DNA from: JAQUOA01 sp037443785 | GTDB lineage: Bacteria; Bacteroidota; Ignavibacteria; UBA10030; UBA8401 | Reading direction: 5' to 3' | Length of the DNA: 64,000 nucleotides | Assembly: GCA_037443785.1 (NCBI GenBank) | Contig: JBBINR010000007.1 | Span: 1-64,000, forward strand | Part shown: one piece after another, positions 52,819-63,400 of the stretch | Layout: each line of letters starts with the position of its first letter | Numbering within the stretch: position 1 is the stretch's first letter | Notes under the pieces: model-generated | Database searches by the model: none | What the model saw: only the letters and a program-made list of their open reading frames with translations | Told to the model about the DNA's origin: nothing | Made by a program: the position numbers and the translations under genes

Positions 52819-53805
52819 TTATCGTACAAGTTGAGATTGTAATACCCCAGGATCAATCGGAACAATCCCGACTTCACCGCAGACGATACCTCCCGCGGTG
52901 TTGGCAATCTCCGATGCTTCTTGTATCGTTGCACCGGCCGCGAGCAGCAATGTAAGTGTTGCAATAACCGTATCCCCCGCACCGGAAACATCCGCAACAT
53001 GACGTGCCATGGTTGGAATAGTCGTCATCGATCCGTTTTTTTGGAAAAGAGACATTCCTTTTTCACTTCTTGTTAACAAAATATTTTCGGCGTTCAATTT
53101 TTCCAGTAAAATTTTACCGGCAGCAACAACATCGTCTTCTGTTTTTAATTTCTTTCCCAGGGCTTCTTCAGTCTCTTTTTTATTGGGTTTAAAGACAGTG
53201 ACATTCTTATATTCAAAAAAATTATTAAACTTAGGATCGACCGTGACAATTTTGTTTTTCTTTTTCGCTAAGGCAATGATATTGACCAGAAGATCTTTAA
53301 CGACAACCCCTTTGTTATAATCTTCAATAATTATCCCATCAAGCCCGTCGATATTCTTTTCAAGCGCTGAAAAAATCTTTTGTTGTATCTCTTCATTCAC
53401 ATCCTTTTTGTCTTCGCTGTCGATTCGAACCACATGCTGGTCGTGTGCAATCACTCTCGTTTTCACCGTCGTCGGCCGTGAAGCATCGGTGACAATTCCA
53501 TCGGATGAATTCTTGTCGTTGATCAAAAACTGACGAAGCTCCTCTCCGCTTCGATCATTGCCAACAACTCCCACTAGAAATGCCGAAGCGCCTAACGAAG
53601 TAATATTATTGGCGACATTGGCTGCTCCGCCAAGCCGTGAAGTCTCACTGTCGACTTCTACGACGGGAACAGGGGCTTCCGGAGAAATGCGTGATACACG
53701 CCCCCACACATAACGGTCGATCATCACATCTCCGATAACGGCAATGCGTTTTGAACGTGCGGAATGAAATAATTGTTTGATTCGGTCAGATGTAAATGCA
53801 GGCAT
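52819..53805 (-). CDS. rfaE1: D-glycero-beta-D-manno-heptose-7-phosphate kinase
   Basis: 328 residues of the PfkB/ribokinase fold. VIGDVMIDRYVWGRVSRISPEAPVPVV at the start and the ATP/catalytic motif ADVSGAGDTVIATL near the end match the kinase half of HldE. With rfaE2 it is the two-gene version of that enzyme. First gene of the operon that continues into tamB and rnr. Confidence 0.94.
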   Translation of the reverse strand: MPAFTSDRIKQLFHSARSKRIAVIGDVMIDRYVWGRVSRISPEAPVPVVEVDSETSRLGGAANVANNITSLGASAFLVGVVGNDRSGEELRQFLINDKNSSDGIVTDASRPTTVKTRVIAHDQHVVRIDSEDKKDVNEEIQQKIFSALEKNIDGLDGIIIEDYNKGVVVKDLLVNIIALAKKKNKIVTVDPKFNNFFEYKNVTVFKPNKKETEEALGKKLKTEDDVVAAGKILLEKLNAENILLTRSEKGMSLFQKNGSMTTIPTMARHVADVSGAGDTVIATLTLLLAAGATIQEASEIANTAGGIVCGEVGIVPIDPGVLQSQLVR

Positions 53806-53879
53806 TGAGTAATTCTATTTTGTTCGATAATTACTATGAATATACCCATTCTCCAAACCAGTATCAACGAGCAGGAAAT

Positions 53880-53907
53880 AAAAAACCCCGCTATTCGCGG
53901 GGTTTTT
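53880..53907 (-). terminator. Terminator of the secreted-protein operon
   Basis: CCCCGC and GCGGGG pair with flanking A and T tracts; symmetric, so usable on either strand. Confidence 0.9.
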
Positions 53908-53928
53908 TATGACAAAAAATGAAATGCC

Positions 53929-55281
53929 TTATTTCAGCAGCAACATTTTCTTTGTTTCGATAAATCCATCAGATGTTCTGAGCGTATAGAAATAGATTCC
54001 TGCAGAAAGATTTGTTGCATCAAACTTTGCAGTATAAACACCTGCAGTATGCGCACCTTCCGCAAGAGTAACAATTTCTTTACCCAAGACATCGTACACT
54101 GTCAAGCTGATTGTCGCATTGTTCAACAAGCTGAACTTGATTTGTGTTGATGGGTTGAACGGATTCGGATAGTTTTGCATTAACGAGTAGTTGCTTGCAA
54201 CGATTCCGTTTTCTTGGTAAACCGAAGTTGGTGATTTCACAAATCGTTGAATCGAGTACATTCCCGCTTTTGCACCAAACATACAAACATATAATGTGTC
54301 ACCATTCTTTGTCGTAGAAACACCTCTTGGTTTAACATTAAGACTATCTGTATTATTCCATGTATTTAACCCATTCCATTTTACACTATCCTTTATTTGA
54401 TTTGTTGTCGGGTCCCAAAGATACCATGTATGTGCACTATAATACGTTTTTACCTGAGGATATTTATTTGGTAAATCAGCATTTGTATTTCCGGCTGCTG
54501 CCCAGAGCATGTCTGTTTGTCCATGACGTGTAAGCGCCTCACAATCAAATCCTTTTAACACTGTATCTGCAGTAAATCCGCTGAGAGCATCGCCGGTATA
54601 TCGAATAATGCAGTGTCCTGTGTAACCGGCATAATATACTTTACCCCCATCACGCGAGCAAGTAAGCGTACGAGAAAAATATCGCGTCGTGTCTGTAACG
54701 TTTGCTACTTTTGTGCCAGTGTTATCGAACATTTGAATTGGTTCGAGATTATTTGCTACAGGTCCAGTAAAAATATTTCCGGAAACATCTGTTGCCACAG
54801 CTATTCCAGAGTTTTTGGGACTTGCAACAATCTTTGTAATAACAGCACCGGTTTTATAATTAATCAAATACACGTTTGAGAACCAGGTAAAAAGAATATT
54901 GCCGTCAGCTGCCGTTGCAAGTCCACGTCCGGTATTTCCTTTATACAATGTATCGTTTACAGCACCACCTTTAAGAATCATTAATGGCGAAAATGAAACC
55001 GGAGTTCCATCGGGTTTAAATATACGCAACGGCAAAACAGCTTTTGTGACATTCGTAACCGGATCTTTGATGCTATCGCCCTTAATATACGTATTATAAT
55101 TCACCGTCCATACATTTCCATAAGGGTCTACTGCTACACCATGTAAACCATTTCCTGTTCCAATCAAAACTGAGTCCGCAGATAAACTTTTGTTTGGGAA
55201 ATTCGGATCATAGGTATACTGCCCATAGGATACCGAAAGTATCAAACATATTGATGCCGCAAAAAGAAGAAGTTTTTTCAT
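53929..55281 (-). CDS. Secreted propeller protein with C-terminal type IX sorting domain
   Basis: 450 residues. Signal peptide to about VSYGQ. The middle is a beta-propeller of the NHL/SMP-30 kind (LHGVAVDPYGNVWTVNY, GRGLATAADGNILFTW, GVSTTKNGDTLYVCM). Residues ~365-450 are a sorting domain: NYPNPFNPSTQIKFSL, VYDVLGKEIVTL, and the closing AGIYFYTLRTSDGFIETKKMLLLK. AGGAGGT lies 6 bases before the ATG. It should be exported through type IX secretion; its ligand is unknown. Last gene before a terminator. Confidence 0.85.
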   Translation of the reverse strand: MKKLLLFAASICLILSVSYGQYTYDPNFPNKSLSADSVLIGTGNGLHGVAVDPYGNVWTVNYNTYIKGDSIKDPVTNVTKAVLPLRIFKPDGTPVSFSPLMILKGGAVNDTLYKGNTGRGLATAADGNILFTWFSNVYLINYKTGAVITKIVASPKNSGIAVATDVSGNIFTGPVANNLEPIQMFDNTGTKVANVTDTTRYFSRTLTCSRDGGKVYYAGYTGHCIIRYTGDALSGFTADTVLKGFDCEALTRHGQTDMLWAAAGNTNADLPNKYPQVKTYYSAHTWYLWDPTTNQIKDSVKWNGLNTWNNTDSLNVKPRGVSTTKNGDTLYVCMFGAKAGMYSIQRFVKSPTSVYQENGIVASNYSLMQNYPNPFNPSTQIKFSLLNNATISLTVYDVLGKEIVTLAEGAHTAGVYTAKFDATNLSAGIYFYTLRTSDGFIETKKMLLLK

Positions 55282-55340
55282 TTGTTACCTCCTGTTAGTA
55301 TTGAATGATGAAGTGGATTAGATATTACTGTATCATTGTT

Positions 55341-56600
55341 TCATTGTCCATAATATGGGGCGCTGACTTTTCCTAACATATCAATTTTAAATAGCCCTGT
55401 TAGTTTACCCGTTGGTGTGGCTTTTTCTCTGACTCCATAAAGATAAGAATCTTTTCCCCATGCCAAATATTTAAAACTCGACCCGATTAAACCAGAATAA
55501 AGAGGATGGCTCGATTTATCAGGCGCGACAACATAAATTCCCGCATCGGCATCAGTACCAACATAAAGGTTTCCTTGATCATCAAAGGTAATGCCGTATG
55601 TTTTATTCGTCGTATTTCCGACAGTCGCAGATAGGTCAAAATATTTTTCGGGTGTTCCTAAACTGTTATCTGGATTTATCGGTATCTTATAAACACTGTT
55701 TACTGCATCTAAAGACGATTCGTGGCTGACATACACTGCATTGTTAAACACTCGAACGGAACGCACTATTCCATTTAAAGCGGTCAGAGGAAAATTTTGC
55801 ACATTTCTTTGAGTATCAATGCGAACAAGGCCGCCGACAGAATTATTTCCTCCAATCCACAAAAACAGTTTTTGATCATAGTCGAAATCACTTACAAACA
55901 GCGGCAAATTATTAGGATACGTTGCATTAAATATATTCATAAAATTTGTGTTACTATTGCGGGAGGCAATTACTTTAAAGTTTCCCGATCGAGCAGCATA
56001 AACGGAATCACCTCGACATTTCAAACCGGTAAAAAACGCCTCTCCGCCAGATGGAGCTCTCTGAGCAAACTGCGTAAACGTACCAGTGGGTGAAAGCTGA
56101 TAAATACCAATGCTGGAACCGCTTGCGATAAGCGAAACAAAAAGATTACCAGCTTTATTAAAGGTAATTGCTGCAGGTATTTGTTTGGTGGTATCAATTT
56201 CTTTAACTAAAATCAATACCGAACGAATGCTGATATATTTTATATCGGAGAATTCGCCAGCACCGTCTACTCGTATTCTTACTCTGATAGAATCTTTGAT
56301 CATCTGCGGAGTCGGGAGTTTTATTTGAGTTGCCGTCACCGAAGTTATCGTCATTGGTATATTATCAAAAAACAAATGCAACGATGTATCCGTGGGAAAT
56401 CCCGTGCCATTGATAACAATGGTGGTTATACCTGCAACAAAATATGGCGCCCCATCTGGAACTATCGACGTTACGGTTGGTCCAACACCAGGATATTTGT
56501 AATTTGGATCAAAGATTCCTTGCGGTGCATCTTTTGTACAACTCCCGAACATCAAAAGAGTTACTGCCGCAAGAGTGAAAGTAAACAATGTTGTTTTCAT
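55341..56600 (-). CDS. Lipoprotein with IPT/TIG domain and propeller repeats
   Basis: 419 residues. Lipobox LLMFGSC gives an acylated N terminus. Residues ~40-130 are an IPT/TIG Ig-like domain (VTSIVPDGAPYFVAGITTIVINGTGF, SVTATQIKLPTP). The rest is a propeller-like region (ITFNKAGNLFVSLIAS, GITFDDQGNLYVGTDADAGIYVV). It is a SusE/SusF-type surface lipoprotein in architecture, with no known ligand. Confidence 0.78.
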   Translation of the reverse strand: MKTTLFTFTLAAVTLLMFGSCTKDAPQGIFDPNYKYPGVGPTVTSIVPDGAPYFVAGITTIVINGTGFPTDTSLHLFFDNIPMTITSVTATQIKLPTPQMIKDSIRVRIRVDGAGEFSDIKYISIRSVLILVKEIDTTKQIPAAITFNKAGNLFVSLIASGSSIGIYQLSPTGTFTQFAQRAPSGGEAFFTGLKCRGDSVYAARSGNFKVIASRNSNTNFMNIFNATYPNNLPLFVSDFDYDQKLFLWIGGNNSVGGLVRIDTQRNVQNFPLTALNGIVRSVRVFNNAVYVSHESSLDAVNSVYKIPINPDNSLGTPEKYFDLSATVGNTTNKTYGITFDDQGNLYVGTDADAGIYVVAPDKSSHPLYSGLIGSSFKYLAWGKDSYLYGVREKATPTGKLTGLFKIDMLGKVSAPYYGQ

Positions 56601-56621
56601 AATAGTCTAGTCATTGAGTAT

Positions 56622-57620
56622 TTAAAAATACATTTGCAACGCAAACCGATTGACGCTTCCGAAAATGCCAAAGGGCGTATAAGCATAATCCAAGCCAATC
56701 CCGACTCCTTCAATAACTTGTTGCACTCCAATACCGCCTGTAAATCCGCGCTCATCATATCCAAACATATATCCCGCACGGAGAGCGAGTAATTTCATAA
56801 ACACATACTCGGCACCTAGATTTACTGTTTCCGGATAATCGCGGGCATTCACCGCATCCACTGATACGATGAAAGAATCGCCATCTTTTTCATTAGAAAT
56901 AAAGTCCATCGCATTTGCCGAAAAGCCAATGCGAAACATGAGGGGAAGCTGAAATGATTCTCGTTGATATTTTACTTCTTTAGAAAAATTTCGAACGCTT
57001 GCCGCAAAACTTAAACTTTTTAATCCCGTTTTATAATGCATACCAAAATCAAAAGACAGGACTTCTTTCTTATTTCCCGAACTCACTGGGTTTTTATTAC
57101 CGTCAATTTGACTAAAACCGGCACTAAGATCTTGAATATTATAGGCGACACGGCCACCAATGGAGAATCGATCGCTGAGTGATCGAGCATATCCAACTCC
57201 TAATGACATTGCCACCGGTGAAAATGTTCCCATATCAACATAGCCATCCGAATTGTCCGCAATTACCGTGCGATCGATATTACCATAATCGACCGATTGA
57301 AAGGTAATACCGAATACACCATAATCATTATTCGGTGTCGCAATTGCAACACTTCCATAAAAATGTTTTATGTCGGCAATCCAATTTGTATTACCGAATT
57401 CTGCATGGACACTCGATTGCATTCTTGCTAAACCTGCAGGATTAAAAAACAATGATGCAGACGTTCCTTCAACCGAAGTGACCGCTTCACCCATGGCAAC
57501 GGCCCGGGGATCTGTTGCAACATTCAAAAATTTTAAACCTGTTTGACCAAGTTTTTGATTTTGTCCAAAAATTGGCAGCGCCAACAAAATCAGAAGTACC
57601 AGAAGAAGATTTTTTTTCAT
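56622..57620 (-). CDS. PorV/PorQ-family outer-membrane barrel protein
   Basis: 332 residues. Signal peptide to FGQ. The N-terminal TGLKFLNVATDPRAVAMGEAVTSVEGTSASLFFNPAG matches the PorV/PorQ (UPF0164) family, outer-membrane barrels that shuttle cargo in type IX secretion. It ends in FALQMYF with the terminal Phe. Its place between a receptor and sorted proteins fits that job. Confidence 0.85.
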   Translation of the reverse strand: MKKNLLLVLLILLALPIFGQNQKLGQTGLKFLNVATDPRAVAMGEAVTSVEGTSASLFFNPAGLARMQSSVHAEFGNTNWIADIKHFYGSVAIATPNNDYGVFGITFQSVDYGNIDRTVIADNSDGYVDMGTFSPVAMSLGVGYARSLSDRFSIGGRVAYNIQDLSAGFSQIDGNKNPVSSGNKKEVLSFDFGMHYKTGLKSLSFAASVRNFSKEVKYQRESFQLPLMFRIGFSANAMDFISNEKDGDSFIVSVDAVNARDYPETVNLGAEYVFMKLLALRAGYMFGYDERGFTGGIGVQQVIEGVGIGLDYAYTPFGIFGSVNRFALQMYF

Positions 57621-57643
57621 AATGACCCGCTTTTTCTTAAACG

Positions 57644-58303
57644 CTATTTCAAAATATCAATTCCACGTACTGAAAATGCCATATTTTTTATTTGTACCGT
57701 TACCGTCGTTGTTTTCATCGTATCAATTACCGAAGCGCCAGTATAGGCATTCCAGTTTACAATAAGCTGCACTTTAAATCTCTTGCTGCATGAATCCGGA
57801 TTGATGCTTGGCTGATATGAGTACAATATATTCGACGCAAATGCGCGGGGCTGGGTAAACACACTGTCTTTCCCTGCAGTTCGTATAATCCCGCGCACTT
57901 TCCCAAATTGGAAATATGCATACTTGGAAGTATCGTGGGTGACAGGATCAACCTGGACTGTGGAAAGAAGCATTGAATCCGGCTTTGAAGAGATGGTTGC
58001 AAAAATAGATAATTGAGCGCTTGATCCAGATTCGATATTCGAGATAACATGCATTGATGGAAATGTCGTGATCAATAAACCAAGCGTATCGACAATATTT
58101 GAGTTGCTAATTGTTGCCTTATAACTAAATCCGCCATTCTCCGCTGCAATACCACTCAGCTCTGTTCTTCCATCAGAACCAAACCAGGATGTTTTTGAAT
58201 ACGGCTGCCAATCCCAATTATATTCATCGGACGATGTCGGTTTTACACATGACATAAAAACACACGTTCCAATGAATACAGCGATCAATAATAAATATTT
58301 CAT
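57644..58303 (-). CDS. Lipoprotein of unknown function
   Basis: 219 residues. Lipobox FMSC (Cys19) after a short hydrophobic signal. The rest is beta-rich with two Cys; no family recognised. It sits between the PorV-like gene and the large secreted protein, so likely a partner at the outer membrane. Confidence 0.7.
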   Translation of the reverse strand: MKYLLLIAVFIGTCVFMSCVKPTSSDEYNWDWQPYSKTSWFGSDGRTELSGIAAENGGFSYKATISNSNIVDTLGLLITTFPSMHVISNIESGSSAQLSIFATISSKPDSMLLSTVQVDPVTHDTSKYAYFQFGKVRGIIRTAGKDSVFTQPRAFASNILYSYQPSINPDSCSKRFKVQLIVNWNAYTGASVIDTMKTTTVTVQIKNMAFSVRGIDILK

Positions 58304-58324
58304 ACGAATACCTAGAATATTTTT

Positions 58325-60406
58325 TTAACGAATGACAACAAATTTATAGATTCCTCTGTCACCTTTAGGAGTCTCGATAACTGCGATATAAATTCCGCTA
58401 ACGATAAATTGATTTGATGATGTCGTTAGATCATAATCCTGAGACCCTGTCTCATCGATATGATTAATTGTTTTTATCAATTCACCGAGTTCTGTGTAAA
58501 TCTTAATTGTGCAGATACTGGGAATATTTTTAAACACAATTTTATTTTCTTGTCCCGGCCACAACAAACTGCTGTTAGCACCGAGGTTATACGGATTTGG
58601 AACAATCCTTACTTTTGACTTTTGAAGCAATGGAGATGGTTCGGCACCCAATCGGCGATAGGCAGGCGCGTAGGTTTGAGTGTAATAACGACTGCTCGTT
58701 AATCTGCCTGGCGGCGTGAATCCGGCGCCATTGTTATCCGAAACTTTACCCGCAGAAACAAGGTAATAATAGTATGCCGCATCAAATACAGCCGTTGTGT
58801 CATTAAAACTTGTTGCACTTGCCGGACCTTCCCAAATTTTATAATAGGTGCTATCATATTGAGCAGATGCCCGCCAAACTTCCCACCCATCAATCTTTGG
58901 GTCGCCAGATGAAACCCACTCTAAATGTATTTTATTCGCCTTGCTCAAAACATTAAATGTCGTCGGCGGCGCCGGCGGTTCCGGAATATTCCATCCGCTG
59001 TTATAATTTGCAAGCGCCCGGCGAACAGCTTGGAACAATGAATCTTTTCCGGTAAATACCCAATCATTTTTCGTTTTCGTCGCGCCGTTGTACGTAATTG
59101 GCAGGCCGGAATTTGCCTTAAAGGCTTTTCCAATTTGAATAGAAGCCTCCCTCGATATTCCAGCAGCAACTTCAGCGATAACAATATGAATGCTTTCTTG
59201 CGGAGCAATCGTAAATGGACCATAACCATTTGCTAATGATTGTCCTCCAGAAGTATTAAGGGCAGGATCGCCGGATGTTGGTGTAAGCAAGTCTGCATGC
59301 CGAGGGATAACATGACCTTTTGTAATCATTCCCCATTGTGCTGCCATTGCCGTCGAGTTATATTGATCTAAAGCTCCGGAACCTACCAACGCCCCATCGG
59401 AAGATTCATACGAAGTTGTTGACGGTTGTCGAACATCATCGGTTGTATCATGTGTGGATTTGTCTACATGAAGGGTTGCCCATCCGACAAATTGATAAGA
59501 GCCTAGTCGCCCAACCGTATCACCGGCAACATGACCCGTTGCTTGCTTGAGTATTGGCCCCCCAATATTGTCATACCCGCCTGTGAATGAAGGATAATAT
59601 CCATGCCATGCGAAACTTACACGAAGATCATTGTTGTCGAGATTTGTTGAAAAATATTTTGCGGGGCCAGGATTTGAAGTATCGCCTCGAACATCGTTCA
59701 CCGTATTTTTACCATAGGCGATCGGATCGCCAAAAACAGTCTGCACATCGCGATTTATTCCGTACCGGCTTTGAAAATATACGTACACATCAGTAAGTGT
59801 CCGATCATCGCGCTTTGTTGACTTGTCGTCGATATATCCAGTATTCGTAAACATATAATCGTAAACGATATAATTGTCATGGTAGGATTGACCGAAGGCG
59901 ATAATTTTCCGATGCATCGTCAGACCAATGGGGGTATTCACGGTATTGTCAATCATTCTGTCCCATTTCAGTGAAGCATCGACATCGTCGTTTTCAGCAA
60001 GCGTCCCATACGTTACGACGCCGTCAACAGTAACTCGCGTTGGATCGTACTTACTAATCATTTTAAAGTTCATCGGAAAAGTTTCACCCGCCATATTTCC
60101 CGCAGTGGAACGAGGGCCAACATGGATAATTTTATAAGGGAAGGCTCCTCTTGCATCGGTATAATTCGACGTAGCAATCCACAATCCTTTTGCCGCTTGC
60201 ATATCTTGCGTTCGATAAATCGCCGGCCAGCGTAAGCCATCTGCTTGATCTGCATTCTTTCCCGTTCTGCCAATTTCAATTTCCGAGCCGTAATTTGAAT
60301 ATAAATTTTGAAGGGATCCGATTGTCATCCATTTATATTCATTTGAAGCTTGACCAAAAGCAAGTGATGAAAAAAGTACAACGAAAAAAAATTTATTATA
60401 ATTCAT
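58325..60406 (-). CDS. Large secreted protein with Fn3-like and C-terminal sorting-type domain
   Basis: 693 residues. Signal peptide MNYNKFFFVVLFSSLAFG. The N-terminal 450 residues have no recognised family. Around 480-600 a fibronectin type III-like unit is visible (HLEWVSSGDPKIDGWEVWRA). Residues ~600-693 end in RIVPNPYNLGAN, a SxIYIAVIETPKGDRGIYKFVVIR strand pair, which resembles a sorting domain though it lacks the NPFNPST motif. AGAGGAAC precedes the ATG. It lies 24 bases after the receptor gene and may be its surface partner. Confidence 0.72.
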   Translation of the reverse strand: MNYNKFFFVVLFSSLAFGQASNEYKWMTIGSLQNLYSNYGSEIEIGRTGKNADQADGLRWPAIYRTQDMQAAKGLWIATSNYTDARGAFPYKIIHVGPRSTAGNMAGETFPMNFKMISKYDPTRVTVDGVVTYGTLAENDDVDASLKWDRMIDNTVNTPIGLTMHRKIIAFGQSYHDNYIVYDYMFTNTGYIDDKSTKRDDRTLTDVYVYFQSRYGINRDVQTVFGDPIAYGKNTVNDVRGDTSNPGPAKYFSTNLDNNDLRVSFAWHGYYPSFTGGYDNIGGPILKQATGHVAGDTVGRLGSYQFVGWATLHVDKSTHDTTDDVRQPSTTSYESSDGALVGSGALDQYNSTAMAAQWGMITKGHVIPRHADLLTPTSGDPALNTSGGQSLANGYGPFTIAPQESIHIVIAEVAAGISREASIQIGKAFKANSGLPITYNGATKTKNDWVFTGKDSLFQAVRRALANYNSGWNIPEPPAPPTTFNVLSKANKIHLEWVSSGDPKIDGWEVWRASAQYDSTYYKIWEGPASATSFNDTTAVFDAAYYYYLVSAGKVSDNNGAGFTPPGRLTSSRYYTQTYAPAYRRLGAEPSPLLQKSKVRIVPNPYNLGANSSLLWPGQENKIVFKNIPSICTIKIYTELGELIKTINHIDETGSQDYDLTTSSNQFIVSGIYIAVIETPKGDRGIYKFVVIR

Positions 60407-60430
60407 AAGTTCCTCTTTAAAAACTCTGTC

Positions 60431-63400
60431 TTAAAAATCAAAACTGACTTTCAGTCCCCAAAAAATATCCCGAGGATTTAGGAATACCAAGAAATCCATA
60501 TTTGGCATATCGATATATGATTTATCATCTAAAATTTTATTCATGCGGGTTGAACTTACTTCGGTCCAGCCTGATCCTTGATTCTCCATATATTTTTTGG
60601 TTGATCTATCATAGTAAACTGCTGTCGATCTGATATAGGTTGCATCGGCAAGTTTATTTACAGCAACAATTGGAACAAACGGTGCTCCCTCTTTTCTCAC
60701 ATCACCGGGTTTATCCTCACCGGGAATATTTGAATAGTATTCACTTGCAGGCAAATGCAATGACTGCCAATAACTGTCTTCGTCTTGAATGCTGGTAAAC
60801 CCGTAATTTGAAAAATTCCTGATGTTAAAAATATTATTCACATCAACAAATAATTGTACATTGGCAGTGCCAAATTTAAAATTTTTGCTCAATCGAATAT
60901 TCGAAGAATAGGTGTCGTTCCATTGAACATTATATCTCACATCATCCCGCGGATTGCTCCGGCTCCCGGTCCATGTATCATATGTGCCTGAAGCCCAGCT
61001 GGAAGTAATATTAAAACGCCAATCGTTTAATAATCCTATGCCCGCAATGTGTACATCATTTTCCATAAAATCTGTCGGCGTAAATAGATCAAGACTTAAC
61101 CTTGCGAATGGCGCAGGAACTGGTTTCGTCTGAAAAATATCACTCTTATGGGTTGACTCATAAATCAGCTGATCGTTCGGACTTTGCGACAATTGTCGAT
61201 AACCAAAACGCCCGGTCGACCGAGCCATATAGGTATAATTGAGAAATCCAGTAATCCAATTGCCCCGATTGCGTGACACTGTCGCTTCAAAACCACGTAT
61301 ATCCTCATAGGAATTTGGCATTGAAACACTGTAATTCACTTTTGAACCAAGAACCGATACCGTTGTAATTTGATCTGAGACATTCTTGTAATATCCGGCA
61401 ACGCGTATCAAATACTCTTCGAATAAACTGTGCTCGTAGCCTAATTCATACGCTACCGTTTTGGGAAGAGGGTTATTCGGATTCGCCAACCGTGAAACAC
61501 TTTTACTGACGGGATCATGACGAACTAAAAATAAATCTTCGGGCTGGGGCATCGAACGGAAATGACCATAGTTGAAAAACAATTTTGCATATTCTGTAAT
61601 CGGAAAGGCAACTCCCAAACGCGGACTAAAGGTGATATTTTTTTCAATCTGAGAACGAACCAATGACGTGTCGATACCATATGATTGTCCGCCATACAGC
61701 CTATTATCAAATGGATTATAATTGTACCACGTACCATTAGGATCGGAAATATCCATTCGAATACCGAAATTTGCAATCATTCCTTCATATTCAAACTTGT
61801 CTTGCGCATATAATGAAGCACGATAGGGATACGTTTTCCAATACGATCGTGTTGCGGCATTATTGACACTGCTCACCGAAGCATAATTAGAATTATTGAC
61901 GCTTAATACAAGCTCTGCTCCGGTTTTAATTTGATTATATCGATTCAGCTGGCTGTTAAAATCGAATTTGATGGTGGTTGTTGAAATAATGCTCGTATCT
62001 CGTGATCCGCTCTGGCCGTATTTATTTGTAAAGGCAGGAGTAAAATAATAATCATTATTTTGCTGCACATACCCAAATGGCGTTTCATCGACATAATAAT
62101 TGTTTCCAAACAAGAGAACTTTTGTTGGATCACGTTTGCGTCCAGGATTTGTATCATATTTAAATCCGACGTAATTAACACTTGCTTCATAAAACGTTTG
62201 AGAGGATAAAACCTGCGTTACCTTACCGCCAAAACTATTCATCTTCACTGTTGATGGAGCAAAATAATCATTGGTATAAATTTGAAGATCGGCATAATTT
62301 GCTTTATTCAAACTCGAAGCAATGCCACCGGCGGATTGGAATAATCCTGAATTTCCGGAGTTGTTGTCATTACTTCCCTTTTGTTGTCCGACCATTCCGC
62401 TTACCATTACCTTTAATGTACTTGTAATGTCTGACGTTATTTTGAACTGCCCGTTGTAATCTTCATACGCCTCGCGAGAAAGCGGAATCATATACATTGT
62501 TTTTTGTTGACGGTAGGACCCAAAAAAACGAAGATTGCCAAGCAATGAACTGACATAAGGAACGGGTCCGCCAAAACCTGCATCAATATCGTAATCAGGT
62601 TTTGTTATTTCTCCATTTTTTCGGTGATAATACATGAATAACTGACGTGCCGCTTCAGGTGTTAAATCATTCGTTGGATCTTTGTCCGCCAACGATGCTT
62701 GAGACACTGCGTTCCAACCGCCAATAAATGAACGGTATTGTTCGCGCGTCCATTTATCCCAAGCCCCTGGTTCTTCTCCCGTGCCCGTACCCGTGTACGC
62801 TACAGCCGGATCAACAAACGGTCGAATGAAATATGAATTTGAATTGTAAATTGATGGGCCGAAATTTTTCGCCGTAGGCGGACTCAGGCGGAATGTCGCC
62901 GAGAAAGAATACCCGTTGGCATTTCCTTCTTTTGTGACAACATTGACAACACCCGATCGGATATTTCCGTATTCAGCATTAAATCCACCGGTCTGAACTT
63001 GAATGTCCTGGACGGAACTCAAGCTGATACTCGAATACGGTTGATTGTTTCGTTCATCGCGAAGAGTCAACCCATCCACAATAAAAGCTGTTTGATCCGC
63101 GTTATCCGATCCCCTAATCACAAGTCCGGATTGAATACCAGCCTGCAGACCAACAACTGCGCTGATACTTATAACCGGAAGGCTCGCGATCTGTTCCGTC
63201 GTAATATTTGCAACACTCGTCGCGACATCTTTTAACACGACAGGGCGCTGGGCAATAACAACAACTTCTTCCCCTTTGATAATTTCCTGGGACAAATTAC
63301 ATTTGATTTCAGTGGTCAGATCAATGTTGACACGCACTTTTGTTTGGACAAGAGCCGAGTACCCCAGCATCGATGCACGAACGCTGTATTCTCCGGGCGG

